A stretch of 64,000 bases of DNA from Pegea sp. RAD2-039 (GCA_034620365.1 JAQGEQ010000142.1:124001-188000); one strand, 5' to 3'; shown: positions 23,716-36,719, numbered from the stretch's first letter. Made by a program: numbers and translations. Notes: generated by a model from the sequence alone, not told the origin.

Positions 23716-26644
23716 TCAAAGGAAGATTTACCATAAGAAGATAAGAGTTTAAGAAACCCTTACTCTATTAAATGTTGGCCTCGTTATAAAGAACATAAAA
23801 GAAGTACTCATTTTAAAGAAGTAATTTATTTTCTCTTTTCAACTTTCAACTAAGTTTGACTTTACGTGTTTTATATGTTAAAATTCATTTCTCTTACTAA
23901 TCATAATAATTATTTTTAAATCTTAAACTTTAAATTCAAACAAAGTTATAATAATTTAAACTAGTTTTAACTTTTATTTGAAGTAGTTGCAACACGAGAA
24001 CAAAGAACAATACATCGATATCAATTGGTATCTATTGATCGCTTAGATGAAAATGGCTGAGATTGTTAACAATGAGTCTTTTGTATCAAAGGTAAATTGG
24101 ATTTTTTATCCTAGTTTCAAAGTTGACTTTTGAAATTGAATCTACTTTAGTAACATTAGTTTGTAACATTCTGCCGCCTGTTATTGGGCAGATCTCAGGG
24201 CTTTTGTGGTTTATTCTTTAACACCCTACATTTTTCAACTTACTCTTTGTTGACTGCTTATAAGCTGATGGCTTTTAGCACATCTTGTGCTTGCGGTCTG
24301 CGCCACAAACTACATTAGATATAGAGTTTTCTATCAACCAAACGATGGAGGTCTTCTCAAGTAGTTTGGAACAAAACCATCATTAATTAGAACCCAAGAA
24401 ATAGCAATATCCAAGTTATTGCTTTCTAATTATATTTATTAATTAGATAATTTTGCTTTAGTGTTCTTCTGTTCTTGGTTTGTAGCAATCAACTTACTGC
24501 AACTGAAATTTTTACAGAAAGGAAAAACTAACCATACTCTGTGGCATGAGCTGTGGAAATTTATATTTCAAAATCCCTACGAAGTAATTTCTCTAAACGT
24601 CGAAGCCATCATCAGAGGTGGGCTGAAGCAGTTTACTGATCAACTTGGTCAACTCTGGTGTTGTTTAGCTGATTATTATGCTTAATGTGGCTTGATTGAA
24701 CAAGTAAGCTGTTAATGACTTCAATTACATTCTCTTCTTATCTAACATCTTTATGTGACTTTTTAAAATAAATTTTCTATTATTTGTTTCTAAAAACCGT
24801 GAAACAGCAATTTGTCTTAAAAAATATCCTTTTGTCATCTCATTTTCTCTATGAGATCGATGGAGCACTTTGGGATGTCGTCAATTCCAATCTCCATTAC
24901 GACACCTATCGACCGACTTAGAGAAGTTTGTGGAAATAATCAAATCAACTCTCGATCTTAAGCAGGTTAGACGTCATTGACGTGTGACGTCAGCACGCTA
25001 AACTTCGATTGATTACAGGTCGAGAAGTCGCTTGAGTTTTTGGGGAAATATGATTTTGATGAAGATTTACCACAAATCCGTATAAACTAGTTTCAACGAC
25101 AAATTGAGGAAAAGATGGAAGAAACAACCGAGATTTTGGACGTTCTAATCGGCAAAGCTCTCTAGGTTTGCCTGATGTTAAATTAAATAAAAATTATTTA
25201 ATTATTATGTATATTTCACCGCTAAGTGGCGCAATTGAGCAACAAAATCTAGCTTCACTTTAATTCTACAAATTAATTTGCAGATGAAGAAAGTTTAGGA
25301 TTGACTGCAGCTCGATATGAAAGGCTTCTTGATCGTCTACTGTTGCTCCTTACTAGTGTGATGCTCCAGCAAAATCCTCACAATGTCCATAAATGGTCAA
25401 AAAGAGTACAATTATATGAAGGTGTGAAAACTCACCTACATTGGCAAATTTTCAACAAATTTAACTTTCAGGACAACTGGAAGTAATTATTCGAACTTTC
25501 ATAGAACAGATTCAAGCTATTCATGTTCCTAAATCAGTTTATAAAATGGATTGAGTTATATCCCAAGTTTTATCACACAAACAACCAACTCACTGATGTA
25601 AATATGGTAGTAGTGGCTGGCGACATCTCTTCTAATTTCTTTTTATTCAGGCTCGAACTATTTTCAGCAAAGCTACTTTAGTCAATTACAAAACAGTTGA
25701 TGATTTAGCTTCAATTTGGTCGGCATGGTGTGAGATGGAGATTGAGTAAGTCAACATCCGCTAGTCTTCAAAACCTTCCTGATGTCATCAATTTTTCAGA
25801 ATTGATAATTACGATGAAGCTTCTCAGAATATCAACTTCATTTCCTTCTAGAAAAGCAACTTATTTCGATAAGGCTTAACCTGTTCAAAATCGAGTTTAG
25901 AAATCACTCAAGTTATGGTCGTTATATGCTGATATAGAAGTAAGTTTTAGCAATGTCAAGATTTGATGTCTACTTTGACAAGTTCTTTTTATTTTCATCT
26001 TTTTATTTAGTCTTGTGAAGCTGTATACGACGGACATTTTTTTTCAGAGTAGCAACTCTTCAAATTATTATCAACTATGGAGTCTGTCTGGAAGACAAAA
26101 ATTATTTTGAAGATGCTTTTAAGGTGAGTTTATAGTTGACGTTTTCATCTGATGTTTCGTGGAACAGCTAACTGTCAACTGTAAAAAGCTTCTCTTATCA
26201 GTGACTGATTGTCTACTCTGTAGAAGTTTCAACTTAAAAATATCTTTAAAAGTTGAATAAATTTTTTCAAGATGTTCTGTGAATCATAAAATCAGGGCTT
26301 TTGGATTCTATTAGTTTGGGCTCTTCTTAACATACTCTAGTCTCCTTGTGTAGTGATCTCAAGTGAAAATGATCAAAAAACCATTTTTTAAACAGCTGAT
26401 CATTTTCACTGTGGATTTAGTTTTCCTTTCAAGTCTGAGGTAACTTGGACCTTTGGTTTGAAGTCCCTGGCTTACTTCAACAATTATTTATTATTCATAC
26501 AAATTCATTTACTAATATGTAAACATTTTCAGGTTTATAGAAGAGGTGTCACCATGTTCAAATGGTTCAATGTCTTCGATATTTAGAATATTTATCTTGA
26601 TAAGTTCATCAAATGGTATGGAGGAAAGAAACTAGAACGTACAC
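23716..26644 (+). pseudogene. SYF1/XAB2 splicing factor pseudogene, copy C
   Basis: This has the same exon series as copy A: N-terminal exon from 23716 (EDLP followed by taa), 24518-24703 (IIRGGLKQFTDQLGQLW), the LLLLLTSVMLQQNPHNVHKW exon from about 25288, and on to GGKKLER near 26640. It shares with A and D the deletion of exons 2-3. It also has the common taa after ADYYA, the YDEAS frameshift and the VFDI stop. Private changes include a stop in the NRVYK exon (TTAGAA at about 25895), in addition to the altered E8 sequence near 25482. Confidence 0.93.
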
Positions 26645-27454
26645 TTTTATGAAAAAATAGTTTTGTTGCAACTGATGATTTGCCGTCAATAAAATTTTTA
26701 TTGATTCAAATTAAATCTTTTTTGTGATCAATAAGAGCGTCAAGAAGTCTGAATATTTTTATCTTTAGTTTTTAGAAATAAATATCAAAAAGGTTGAGAA
26801 GAATTTTAAGTTAAAACTTTGACAGTTTTTAAAGCTGTTAAATATTTCTTTATTTTAAAAGTTTGTTTCAATAAGATTTCAGCTCATTTCTCAATGTTAT
26901 TTTTGTATTAACTAATAATTGTAATCAACCACAACTGATTATACATTTTGTCTTGAAAGCGCTGATAAATATTGATCTCAATCTAAATTTAAATACGAAA
27001 TTTTTTGGGTTTGTTAGACCACAATTATTTCATAAAAGTAAAATCTATTGTACACCAAAATAAAAGTGGCAAGCCCTTGTGTGTTCCAGTGTACAGAAAT
27101 TAAAGTCTATTTCTGACAACCTATTTTCATAAAAACAAGCCTGCAATGGTGATTGCAAATTTTGCAACATAGTTTGCTCTGATGAGAGGATCTGCTTTTC
27201 ATCCATAAGTAACAAATTTACTTCAACTGTTTCTATATAAATGTAGATTTAATGACAAAACATCTATCTCATTCAATTCTGAGTCAAACCTGTTATGTGA
27301 CATTAGCAATTAGATATCTGCTGATTATTGGCCTAATCTAACTTAGAAATTATCAACAAAAAAATTTCCAGTTTGTCCAAATCGATAGCTAAACACCTCT
27401 ACCGAGAAATTGGTCACATTGCCTCGTTAGTCGGTGATTCCGATTCCGAAAAAA

Positions 27455-28030
27455 ACTGCTAACGGGGAGCAACTTCGTGAGGGTCACAGACACGCACCAA
27501 AAACTTACTTTGTAGCATGAAGACAGAGAAAGCAATGTCTTCATCAAGTTTTTGTAAAACAACTGTATGATAGAGGTTTAAGAATTTAGCAAAAGTTTGA
27601 ATGTTTTGATATTTTCTAGTTTTACCAAAATAAAAATTTATTCTCAATGTTATTTTTATATTAACTAATCTTTGTAATCAACCACAAATGATTAAAATTT
27701 TTATTTTTATTGTGTTAATTGTGTTTAAATTTTATTTATTCAAATACTATTAAATAGTATTAACACAACTTTAATATAGTTTGTTATTTACAAACAGAAT
27801 AATATTTTTCTTGGTGGTTTCTTAAACTGACCAACTCCTTTACAAGCTTGATTATTCATATATAACTTAAAACAGTTTATTATTATTATTATTATTTGAT
27901 CATACATCTAGAAGAAACAAGTTTCCGTTCAAACTATTTTGAGCGCCAAGATGTAAAAATCTTTCTCAAAATGTTTTCAGTTCTCGGTATTTGCTGTAAT
28001 TTCTAAGAGATAATAACAGGCCACTAATGC
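27455..28030. repeat. Internal-duplication segment, single copy in unit C
   Basis: Only the first half of the ~600 bp internal repeat is present. After GGCCACT at 28021 the sequence goes directly to the region that follows the second half in the other units (AATGCATTTGAAAC). The minus-strand candidate exon ending at a GTAAGT donor is still open here. Confidence 0.8.
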
Positions 28031-28246
28031 ATTTGAAACAGGCAGAAAAGCAATTTTAAGATTGAATAAACCCAACTGCAGAAGTTTATTCTTAAATTTT
28101 CAAAGCAAGGCTTGTAATCAAAAAAATTATTAAACATTTTCAAACTTCTAAACAGTTTAACTGTTATTAGAAATGCAAACTTTTAGCGACTAGACTGAAA
28201 ACTGAAACTTTCATTAAAGGTGCAAATAAATATTTATATAATATAT

Positions 28247-28267
28247 ATATCATAAATAAGCACTTTT
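28247..28267. repeat. Left target-site duplication of unit C LINE
   Basis: A 21 bp direct repeat that includes ATATCATAAATAAGCACTTT flanks the LINE. The right copy is 29546-29566. In units A, B and D the corresponding site is a single uninterrupted sequence (near 7160). Confidence 0.85.
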
Positions 28268-29545
28268 TTTTCAAATATAATGAGAAAAAATTGGACCCAA
28301 ATAAAAGCGGCAAGATCTTATGTTCTAGTTATTGGCAATTGCTTGTTTAGATTGGTTGGTTGGTCAGAAATTAAATTCCTGTTCTGATAAACCAAGTGAT
28401 CCAAGAAATTGCCAATAAACTTTCTGGTTCTCCTTCTCTTTTTAATCTTCATCAAAGACCTTATCAGAAAATTATCAGCAGCAGATGATGTCGGAAAGTT
28501 TTTGTATGCAGATGATAGCAAACTATTATCTTGTAATCTTTCAAAACCTTAAACTGTTCTTCACACGATAGAAGACTGGTCTGCGAAATGGTAGCTCAGA
28601 ATCCAGCCCATAAGGTCTGTAGTTAAAACTTTTTCTCGTAAACCAGCTGTCAATTGTTTGAACCAATACTCCATCAATAGATTGATTATTCAACGAACAT
28701 CTTTAGTCCTAGACCTTGTCATTACTCTATCATCTGATTTCAACAGCACAATTATGTTTCCGAAATCTTCGGCGAAATCAATCAATGTTGTCCTCCTTAT
28801 AAAAAAGATCTTTAATTCCAAGATTCCATGCTTTTTTATCAATCTTTTCAAATTATGCGTACGTCCAATTCTTGAATACAATGTCAGTGCATGAATGCCA
28901 TATCAAGTTAGTGATATCAAAAAAATCGAATCTGTTCAGACCACATTTACGAGATTAGTATGTAGGAAACATAATATTAAATATTATAGTTATAAACAGC
29001 GTCTTAGTCTCTTCAATTTAGATACTTTGGAAATGCGACGGACTAAATATGATATAATTCTTATTTTTAAATTTATGCACAATTTAATTGACATTCAGTT
29101 TGATGATTTCTTTTCTATTAGTCCCTCCTTCAAGTTATATCAGCTTAGACGACAACAATTACACATTAATAAGCCTATATCACCTAGTACATTGGTCAGA
29201 GCAAATTTTTTTATCATACCGTACAATTAATACATGGAATCAGCTGCCATCAGACATTTCCATGTTGAAGTCACTTGCATTGTTCAAGCAGAAGTTGAAC
29301 CGTTATAGTATTGCCAACATTTTCATTTCTAAACTGTGATTTTGTTTCTTTTTTATATTATTAACATTCCATGTAATTGTTCACTGTTATATGCTCTGAG
29401 TTATATCGAAATACCATGTATTACATCTTTTACATTTTTTATTTGGTTAGATAGATGTTATTTGTGAGAATGGGTGTTAGCGAGAGTTGTTCTTTTCAGG
29501 TACCCTTCTTCGCAATTATTGAAATAGATAAATAAATATATATTT
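28268..29545 (+). mobile_element. 5'-truncated CR1/L2/Jockey-type LINE, 3' half of ORF2
   Basis: The reverse-transcriptase catalytic segment is visible at about 28440-28540 (LYADDSKLLSC, with the YADD box intact). It is followed by the characteristic C-terminal region: NQYSINRLIIQR, VRPILEYNVSA at about 28860, MRRTKYDIILIFKFMHNL at about 29033 and INTWNQLPSDI at about 29225. The frame is interrupted by several stops and shifts, including tga just after NVSA at 28892. A short 3' UTR carries TTCAGGTACCCTTCTTCGCA and ends in a GATAAATAAATA-type tail. The element sits inside unit C between 21 bp target-site duplications and is missing from A, B and D. It is not autonomous, because the endonuclease and the first part of the RT are gone. 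Confidence 0.9.
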
Positions 29546-29566
29546 ATATCATAAATAAGCACTTTT
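29546..29566. repeat. Right target-site duplication of unit C LINE
   Basis: Exact repeat of 28247-28267, immediately after the TAAATA-type tail of the LINE. Confidence 0.85.
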
Positions 29567-31699
29567 CCTTAAAAAAAAAACTTTTATCTTAAACAAAATT
29601 TAACAAACTTCCTTTTAGTTAAAGTAAGTAGGTAGTTTACATAAGTGGTAATTATAATAGTTTAAATGAAACAATTAGTTTAAATGTTTTTATTGTTGAA
29701 AGATGTTAGAAAACTTAAAGATTTATTCATAATGTGATGATTATGACTGTTTATAGAAATCATTATCTAAATGATTAACTAGACTAACAACAACGGTAAG
29801 TACACTAACGATATGCAATTTCTACCACAGGGCCTTATACCGGATGACAACGGTCTCTGCAAAAATTACTTTCAACACATTTAAGTCAACAGCAAAATAC
29901 TTGCTAAGTTTTGCTAAGAAAAGTTTAAATAAATATGGAATTTAAAATTGAATTTCTGTTCTACTTATTGGAAAAAAAATTATCTAACAACTTATAGTTG
30001 AAAAGATTTTTAAAAGAAACATGCTGAAATTTGGAAAGTTTTTGTTTAAAAATGAATATTTGCTAGACTTATTGGGAGAATAAAAGTTCACTTTTGAGAT
30101 TAACTTATGAAAACTATTATAACTTATTCCTAAAGTTCATGAAAAGTGCGTTGCTTCTACTACTTTTCCAATTAACAAGAAAGGGAAACCTCGTTTTAAA
30201 ATGAAAAGATTTTGTCTAATACTATAATAATATAATTTGAATAATGTTTTAAATAAATTTAGAATTAGTTATTAAAAGTGATGCTAAAAGATTTGAGAAG
30301 TTATTGAGCAAAATCTATTACTTATTTGAGTTTTAAAAGTAGTAAGCAAAGAAAAACTTTTCACTGAAACAAACTCTGTAAGATATTATCTATTTACATA
30401 AAAAGATATGCGATATATAAGCAGAACACAATAGATAATTTCTCATTTTTGCAACTACCGATTCTATAACTCAATGTATCAACCCAGTCACTGAAAAGAT
30501 TACATTTTGGATTTATCATTTGGTAGCACATCATGACATTAGTACTTCCAAATAATCTATTTCTAGATGTTTAAATTAATGTTGAATATAGTGGTGTTAA
30601 TGTCATAGTTTAAAAGATATTTCATCAGTGAAATGTGACGTTAGTAACTAAAACAAATGTTTGTCTGATTCGATCTTTTTTTGGTTGATATTTAAAACTA
30701 ATTTATATCAATAAAAAATCAATGCTTGTTCGTTACTGTTCAAATTTTAGGAATAATTTTTTAATAATAATTAAAACGGTTAATTTAGATTCATATTGAT
30801 TATTTTGAATCATTTTACAATTTTGAAATAATACTTTTTACATTGCTAAGATGACATTATCAGTGCTAAACTCAAACGTATTTTCGGAATATGTTTATGT
30901 GAACATCAAGAACCAATACTTGATAATTTAAATATTAGAAACGATTTGTTTAGATATATCCTGCATTATTGATTGTAAAAACGTTTTTAAACTTTTCACT
31001 GAAATCATTCAGTTTAGAAGGAAAATTTGTTTTTTCTGTTTACAGATTTTCATTTATATGTAAACAAAACAGACATGACTGAAATACCGCTTTTTCTAAT
31101 AAATGGAAAATTCCGTTTATTTTTGAAAGTTTGAGCCTTGTACAAAACTCTTAATTAACAGATAAATTAATATCAACCAATTTAACCAATAATTTAAAAT
31201 TCTAAATTAAAATATATCTTGATGTTACGATTAGCTAATCTTTGCCTTCAGTCGTTCGTCATCGTCTATAATTTTGAAAATCTGCCAACTATTGTTTAAT
31301 GAAATATAGATTTTTGAAACAATCGATTCTTCCTATTATGTTTCTAAAATTAAAAGAATTAAAAAAAAAATAGCTATACAACCAGGTACACCTTGATAAA
31401 ATGAGCTGATATTTCTGCCTGACTTTTCAACTGAGTTGAAGTTATTTCGATTGTTATATAGGTAATAACTATATAAATAACTAATTTTATAAAACTCCTT
31501 AGATGCTGTTAAACTTACGGAACTTTACAGAATCGAATCTTTTTTTATTTTATTTCTTTTCTGGTGTTAAAGTTATGAAGTTTTAAGAAATTTTAATTTT
31601 CTACGCAAATACACAACCTCCTGTTAATGGATAATAAATTTTTATGTTTATTTGTTCTTTCTTTTAATTAATGTCCTTAATTTTATAATTGTTTTCAAT

Positions 31700-31795
31700 T
31701 AATTATTTATTTATTACAATAAATGTGAAGGAAAGTGCCTAAAGAGAGCACCTCTCCCTAACACACATTCTCACAAATTAGATCTAATTGACGTG
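31700..31795 (-). mobile_element. LINE 3' tail, minus orientation
   Basis: The reverse complement matches the 3' UTR of the 28268-29545 LINE: ATTTGTGAGAATG, a GTGTTAGxGAG block, a CTTTCCTTCACA-like stretch and then TTATTG with a TAAATAAATAA tail. It is only the last ~90 bp of an element, so it is severely 5' truncated. It abuts a plus-orientation tail, which makes a head-to-head pair. Confidence 0.7.
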
Positions 31796-31866
31796 TATAC
31801 GAAAAAGCACAGTTGTTCTCTTCAGGTACCCTCCTTCGCATTTATTGTAATATATGAATAAATAAC
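31796..31866 (+). mobile_element. LINE 3' tail, plus orientation
   Basis: It contains GTTGTTCTCTTCAGGTACCC, then TCCTTCGCATTTATTG and ATGAATAAATAA. It is nearly identical to the 3' end of the unit C LINE (29485-29540). The 5' end is joined to the inverted tail at 31700-31795. Confidence 0.75.
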
Positions 31867-33889
31867 AAAAAAAAATTTTAAAGTCTCATAATTATTACAA
31901 ATGTTTTCGTTTATCCCGAATAAAAGTTTGACATTACATTTAATAATCAAATAAAATATTTATTATTTATTAAAACTCTTTAAGTAAGATCAGGTTTGTG
32001 ATAAATAATTTCTCAACAAAGAAAACCTAATTGCTAAAGTGATAAGTTCTGTTGAAGTACGTTACTATATTATGTTTAGTTTCCTATTCTTTTAATTTTA
32101 GTCGCACATTTGTCAATGTTTTTTTTAAATACCAATTAAGTTCTTTCTAAAACTGGCAAACGAACATTAGCTTTTACCATAATAGCTGTTTTGTATATTG
32201 TTTTTAAAAGTAAAATATTTTAAAATAAATGAGCTCCTACAAAAAACAACCGTTCTTGGGGATTGCAAGATTAGAGAAAGTTTGTGTAAGATTATCAATA
32301 TTCTAAAATTAAATTTTAGAGTTGATTTAATTAATTAAAGCGTTGTGACAGTAAAAAGATTTTTTTTCTGTTTCGACAACATTTTGTAATCACTATCTTC
32401 GTGAAGATAAATTAGAAACACCGATCATTATCCACTCTTATGAACTTTTGATTAAATCAATTAACTACAAATTGGTATAATTTTATCGTTTTTACTTCAA
32501 GCAATATTTAATTTTGGTATTTTTGGTACTAAAATGTTAAATTTCAAATTTGTTTATTATAACTTATTTGAAATTACAATAATGCAACGGCACTGGATTA
32601 AGCTAATTTTTAACGCTTCTTCTTAATGAGTTCTTGATTAGGTTCTAGCTTGAAAGGACAAGCATTATTTACCATTTCAAACAGAGTTTTGGATTTGAAT
32701 TAGTTTAAACACCAAAAGATTATAAAGTAAAAAAATCTTCACAGATATTGAAGTCTAACACAACTACCTCATTAGAGTCAACTAATTGTATCTGTACAGT
32801 CTTTAAAACTATAAAATGTAGCTGAGTATCAAATAATTTAAACCTTTTAAAAGTTGGTAAGTTTGGTAGTTAGAGTTTGAAGTTAGATGAAGATATATGT
32901 TCAATACGTCGCATTTTCCTATTATTACTAATTTACAGCTTCTCAGCTTTATCATAAACATTTTGAAACAACTTCAGGAAACATTGCAAAAAATTGCTTA
33001 ATAATTTTGCTATTTAAATATTTCTGTCAAGTTTTGATTTCTGAGGTATTTTGTTGCTACGAGCTAACATAAGAGCTCCTCAATTTTCCTTCCATAAGCT
33101 TTGCTTTCTATCATGTTAAACTAAATATGTCACTGAACAATTTTTATATGTCATAAACCAAAAAGCGTTTAAATTAATATCTTTTTTAGTAAAGTTTTTA
33201 GTTTAAGGTAATGTCATTAAGAAGGTATTGTGAGTGAAATTCCTTAAGAGTACTTACTATACCTACAAAAGCTTTGGCAGAATATGTTCAATGAGAAGTG
33301 TGTTACCAACAAAATAGTTTTTCAAAAAGATACTGACTGATTTGAAACTATTTCAAAAATTTAAATTAGCGGAAAGATGAGTTTAATTTTTTTTCAATGT
33401 CTATTAACACATTTAAGAAAATCCACCAGCTATCTTGAAAAGTTATGCTACTTTTTTTGCAAAAAAAAACATTAAAAGATTCTTTTAAAAACAGCATTAC
33501 ATAGAAATAAAACTGTTAAAACTACATGAATGTAACTAACATGGTAGAAATACAAAAATTACAACAATTATATGTAGACATATATTTTATAATTTCAGTT
33601 TACTGAATTTGCAAGTAAGGCTAATGAAATTTGATAAGCCATCGTCAACATTTTATTGTTACAAGAAATCTTTAATACAATTGGTTACTTTTGTAACAGC
33701 ACACTCAAAAAAGATTCCAATAATTTTTAATTCAAAACTTTAATCTTTTAACCAAAACTAAAAGATAAACTTTTATCTATACAACCGTTTAACTAAATCT
33801 TATTATAACTAATAATTTAGATTATCAGAATAGTATTTTTTATTAAAGATTTTTATGCAGATCTGTATGAATTTGGTTGCAGTTAAAGG

Positions 33890-33945
33890 TGACAGTTATT
33901 AAACCTGATGTTTTATTTTGTTTAAACTCATAGTGTAACCAGATC
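33890..33945 (+). repeat. Short piece of the unit-start block
   Basis: AAACTCATAGTGTAACCAGA and its flank match the beginning of the tandem units (near 21690 and 42100). After about 40 bp it switches abruptly to a family X E4 fragment at about 33950. This is a rearrangement breakpoint: the start of a unit joined to the end of one. Confidence 0.7.
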
Positions 33946-33949
33946 TACA

Positions 33950-34830
33950 TATTTAAATGGTAGTTGGTTGTGCAATGTCTAATAAAGACGAAGAAGCTCA
34001 GAGTTACTGCGAAAAAAGTAGATGAAATCTGTGAGAAGAATAAGTTATACGAGAGGTGGACAGATAATAGGACAAATAGAGATGTCCAATGAAATATGGA
34101 CAATTAGTCGAATATAGGAGAAGCATTAGAATATGTGGACAGCTCATATAGATATTTGGACAGGTAGTAGGACATGTCAGAGGTAGTAGGACATGTTAGA
34201 GGTAGTAGGGACATGTTATAAGTAGTAGGATAACTATGTTTTTATAATAAAGTAGCTATATTATAGCCTTAGTGACGTCATCACCTGCCAGCAGCCGCTT
34301 GATTCTGGTTGACAGTGATGAAACCAAATCACGCGGTCAGAGTTGACTACAAAATACTGAGAGCGACAATCTAAGGTGATCTTTGTAATGCTGGTGCTGT
34401 ATCCAATCAATCTTTCTGTCGTGATAATTGTTAAACGATGACGTCATCATTTTTTTATAGTCACGTTTTTTCTTTATTCACCATCACGGCATCTAATTGA
34501 TCTTCGGATATGCTTCAGTGATTTCGTCATTAACACCGAGTTGTCGGATAACGACCTTAAGATATCGTTGGTAAACGCGATTTGAAGTATCTATAAGGAT
34601 TCATGTCAAGATAGTTACATCCGGGAAGGTAATGAAGAAGCTTACAAAAGTTCTTCTTCTAATACTGTGATGTCAACACGATCAAGTTGCGATTACCAGC
34701 GCGGTGTTGCTTCAGTGACGTCACTATCGTAATGAAGATCACCGTCTTTCGTAAAAATCCATCCAAATCTATTGAAGATTCAAAGTAGATTTCTGGATTT
34801 ATTTCAAACTCACTTAACTTCAGTTGAAAA
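33950..34830 (-). pseudogene. Family X fragment (E4 part, E3, E2, E1), inter-unit copy 1
   Basis: Minus-strand exons: E1 about 34770-34646, E2 34590-34482 (109 bp, TNDILRSLSDNSV), E3 34415-34285 (131 bp, open, ending in GCWQ and a GTGATG donor). E4 from about 34013 is truncated at 33950. The E2 acceptor TATAG is intact here, unlike in B. Defects: a 1-nt deletion at the E1 3' end, loss of the E4 acceptor AG, a tag and the truncated E4. TGACGTCA occurs at 34273, 34439 and 34716. Terminal exons are missing. Confidence 0.68.
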
Positions 34831-36085
34831 TTTCATTTGCTAAGTCTTAGTAGCAGCAGAGCAAATATTAGTTTTCTATTTTTATCAAGCATCCACAAAA
34901 AAATACTTAAAAATGAGATTAGTTACAAAAAAATGTTGTAAAAAAGTTGTAAAAAAGTCTACCAAATATTCCAATGTTAACAATAAAAATTGAAATCTCC
35001 TGTATAAAACGTCTTCTTTATTTTATGTTTAGTTTTGTTTTTAAGCTTAATTGAGTCTTAACTTTTATTTTTCTACAATAATAACATTCGGAATCAAAAT
35101 ACATTTCTGGTATTATTTGCAGTTTTAGCTGCATATTTACAAAAATGATTTTTAGATGTTCTTTTCTACATTTTAATTAATGGATCTATTTTTCAATTAT
35201 TTCAGCAAACATACTGAATTTTGTTAATAAATGATCTACGCTTTTAGTTTATTTTTCATCTACTTTCATCTATTGACAAATATTCGATTAGGAATAAAAT
35301 ATATTTATTACTACTTTATTTGTTACTGAGCTGTTGGTATTATCTGCTACCAAAATTTTGAACCAGCAGAGGTTTCTTTCAACAACTTCCATTTTTACTT
35401 AAAAAAGATTAATACCTTTTGTAACAAACTGTAACAAAAACTTTGCATTTCTGCGTTTTTTGGAAAGTTATTAACTATAAATAATAATATATATTATTTG
35501 AGAATAATTGGTTTAATCTATGAAAATCAATATAATTGGTGATATATATATATTAGTCAATAGTCAATTCTTTATCAACATCTGGAGATTACTATTAGTA
35601 GTACTACATGTTCTGGGGAATTACATAAAATTACAGGAATTTTGACCTGAATTTTTTAAAATATTTATTAAAATCATTTTAGAGTTGATTTATTTATTTA
35701 AAGCTACTGTTGGCGTTGTGACAGCAAAACTATATTTTTTGTGTTTCGAGAACATGTCATAATCAATATCTTCGTAACTTGGAAGATAAGTTAGAAACAG
35801 TTATCTGTATTAATTAATGTAAACTTTTGATTAAAGTACTTAGCTAAAAATTTGATTCTTTTTACCTTTTTTATTTTTAGCAAAATTTAATTTTGGTGTT
35901 CCAAACTAAACTTTTTAATAAATATTCATTTCAATTAAAACAAAGTTTTATTTTTTTCACAAGTTTTAAATAGTAGCAACAAATGAATCAATTTAAAAAA
36001 ACAAATTTCTATAAAAAATACAAAGAAAAACTTTTAGAGAATATTTAAATCAAAGAGAGAAGATATAATTGATATCGTTTGATTT
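34830..36085. other. Spacer between family X fragments
   Basis: 34830-34920 still matches the end of units B and D. 34920-35530 is AT-rich with nothing recognisable. 35530-36060 matches the unit segment that lies 3' of family X (8200-8730; marker AGTCAATAGTCAATTCTTTA). No gene seen. Confidence 0.55.
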
Positions 36086-36660
36086 TCATAGAAACATTTT
36101 AAACATCACAAAAAAAATCCAAACCTTATCTTCATCATTCGTCATGATTACGTCATTTCTGGCGTCACCATCGCAGGATGCAGCGAGCGAGTAAGGACAC
36201 TTGTCGAAATATTTGAGCTGATGACGATGACAAATACCCAAGAAGTGAACTGAAGCAGTTACTGCAACATAAAAGAATAAATACTTTTCCAAGAAAGATG
36301 ATTTTCCAAGATATATGATCTGTGAAGTTAATCGTGTAGCTTAATTTGCACATCTACATTTCCTCTACATCAGTTCCTATATAAGTCCCCTATTGGTTCA
36401 ATGAATACAAGACGAAACAGCTGTGGAGTGTCAACATTGAGCCATTGCAGACCAGGTGGCTAATTTAGCGTAGATAGATCTCACCTGATGAAGTCAGCAC
36501 CCACAGTTCGTCTTTGCACGATGATATGCAAATGGGGCGGCGAGAATAGACAGGGACATAATACAGGGCCAGCTTGTTGCATCACCTCTACATATTTAAA
36601 TGGTGGTTGGTTGTGCAGTGTCTGATAATGACGAAGAAACTCAGAGTTGCTGCTACACAG
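36086..36660 (-). pseudogene. Family X 3' part (E4, E5 remnant, terminal exon), inter-unit copy 2
   Basis: This is the cleanest copy of the 3' part. E4 is 36660-36485 (176 bp): acceptor ATCTAG, open frame LCSSNSEFLRHYQTLHNQPP, then YVEVMQQAGPVLCPCLFSPP and HLHIIVQRRTVGADFI, with an intact GTGAGA donor. A 64 bp intron ends in CCACAG at 36421. E5 from 36420 keeps TYIGTDVEE but has a 1-nt insertion and a stop. The terminal exon is 36261-36086, acceptor GTTGCAG, fully open, ending FKMFL and tga. E1-E3 are absent; upstream (to the right) the copy runs into the CCAATCAG minisatellite. Confidence 0.68.
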
Positions 36661-36719
36661 CTAGATGAATTCTGTGAGAAGCAGAAGTTATTTGAGAGGT
36701 GGACAAATAGTAGGACAAA

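Larger units (their letters stand above)
21415..30640 (+). repeat. Segmental duplication unit C (with LINE insertion)
   Basis: It begins at the unit-start block right after unit B. It follows the unit order through SYF1 (23716-26644) and the first half of the internal duplication only (27455-28030). A LINE sits at 28268-29545. Unit sequence then resumes from 29567 to about 30640 (matching 7200-8130 of unit A), where similarity stops. 21415-23715 and 26645-27455 are AT-rich spacer like that of the other units; the plus-strand block after 27330 has decayed further than in A, B and D. Confidence 0.88.
30640..33890. other. AT-rich intergenic DNA, no gene seen
   Basis: Similarity to the tandem unit stops at about 30640. 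Apart from the paired LINE tails at 31700-31866, I see no exon, RNA gene or repeat. Open frames are short and of AT-rich composition. Confidence 0.55.

Noticed and set aside
28318..28521. Minus-strand ORF at the left of the unit C LINE
   Set aside because: Antisense of the reverse transcriptase YADD region.
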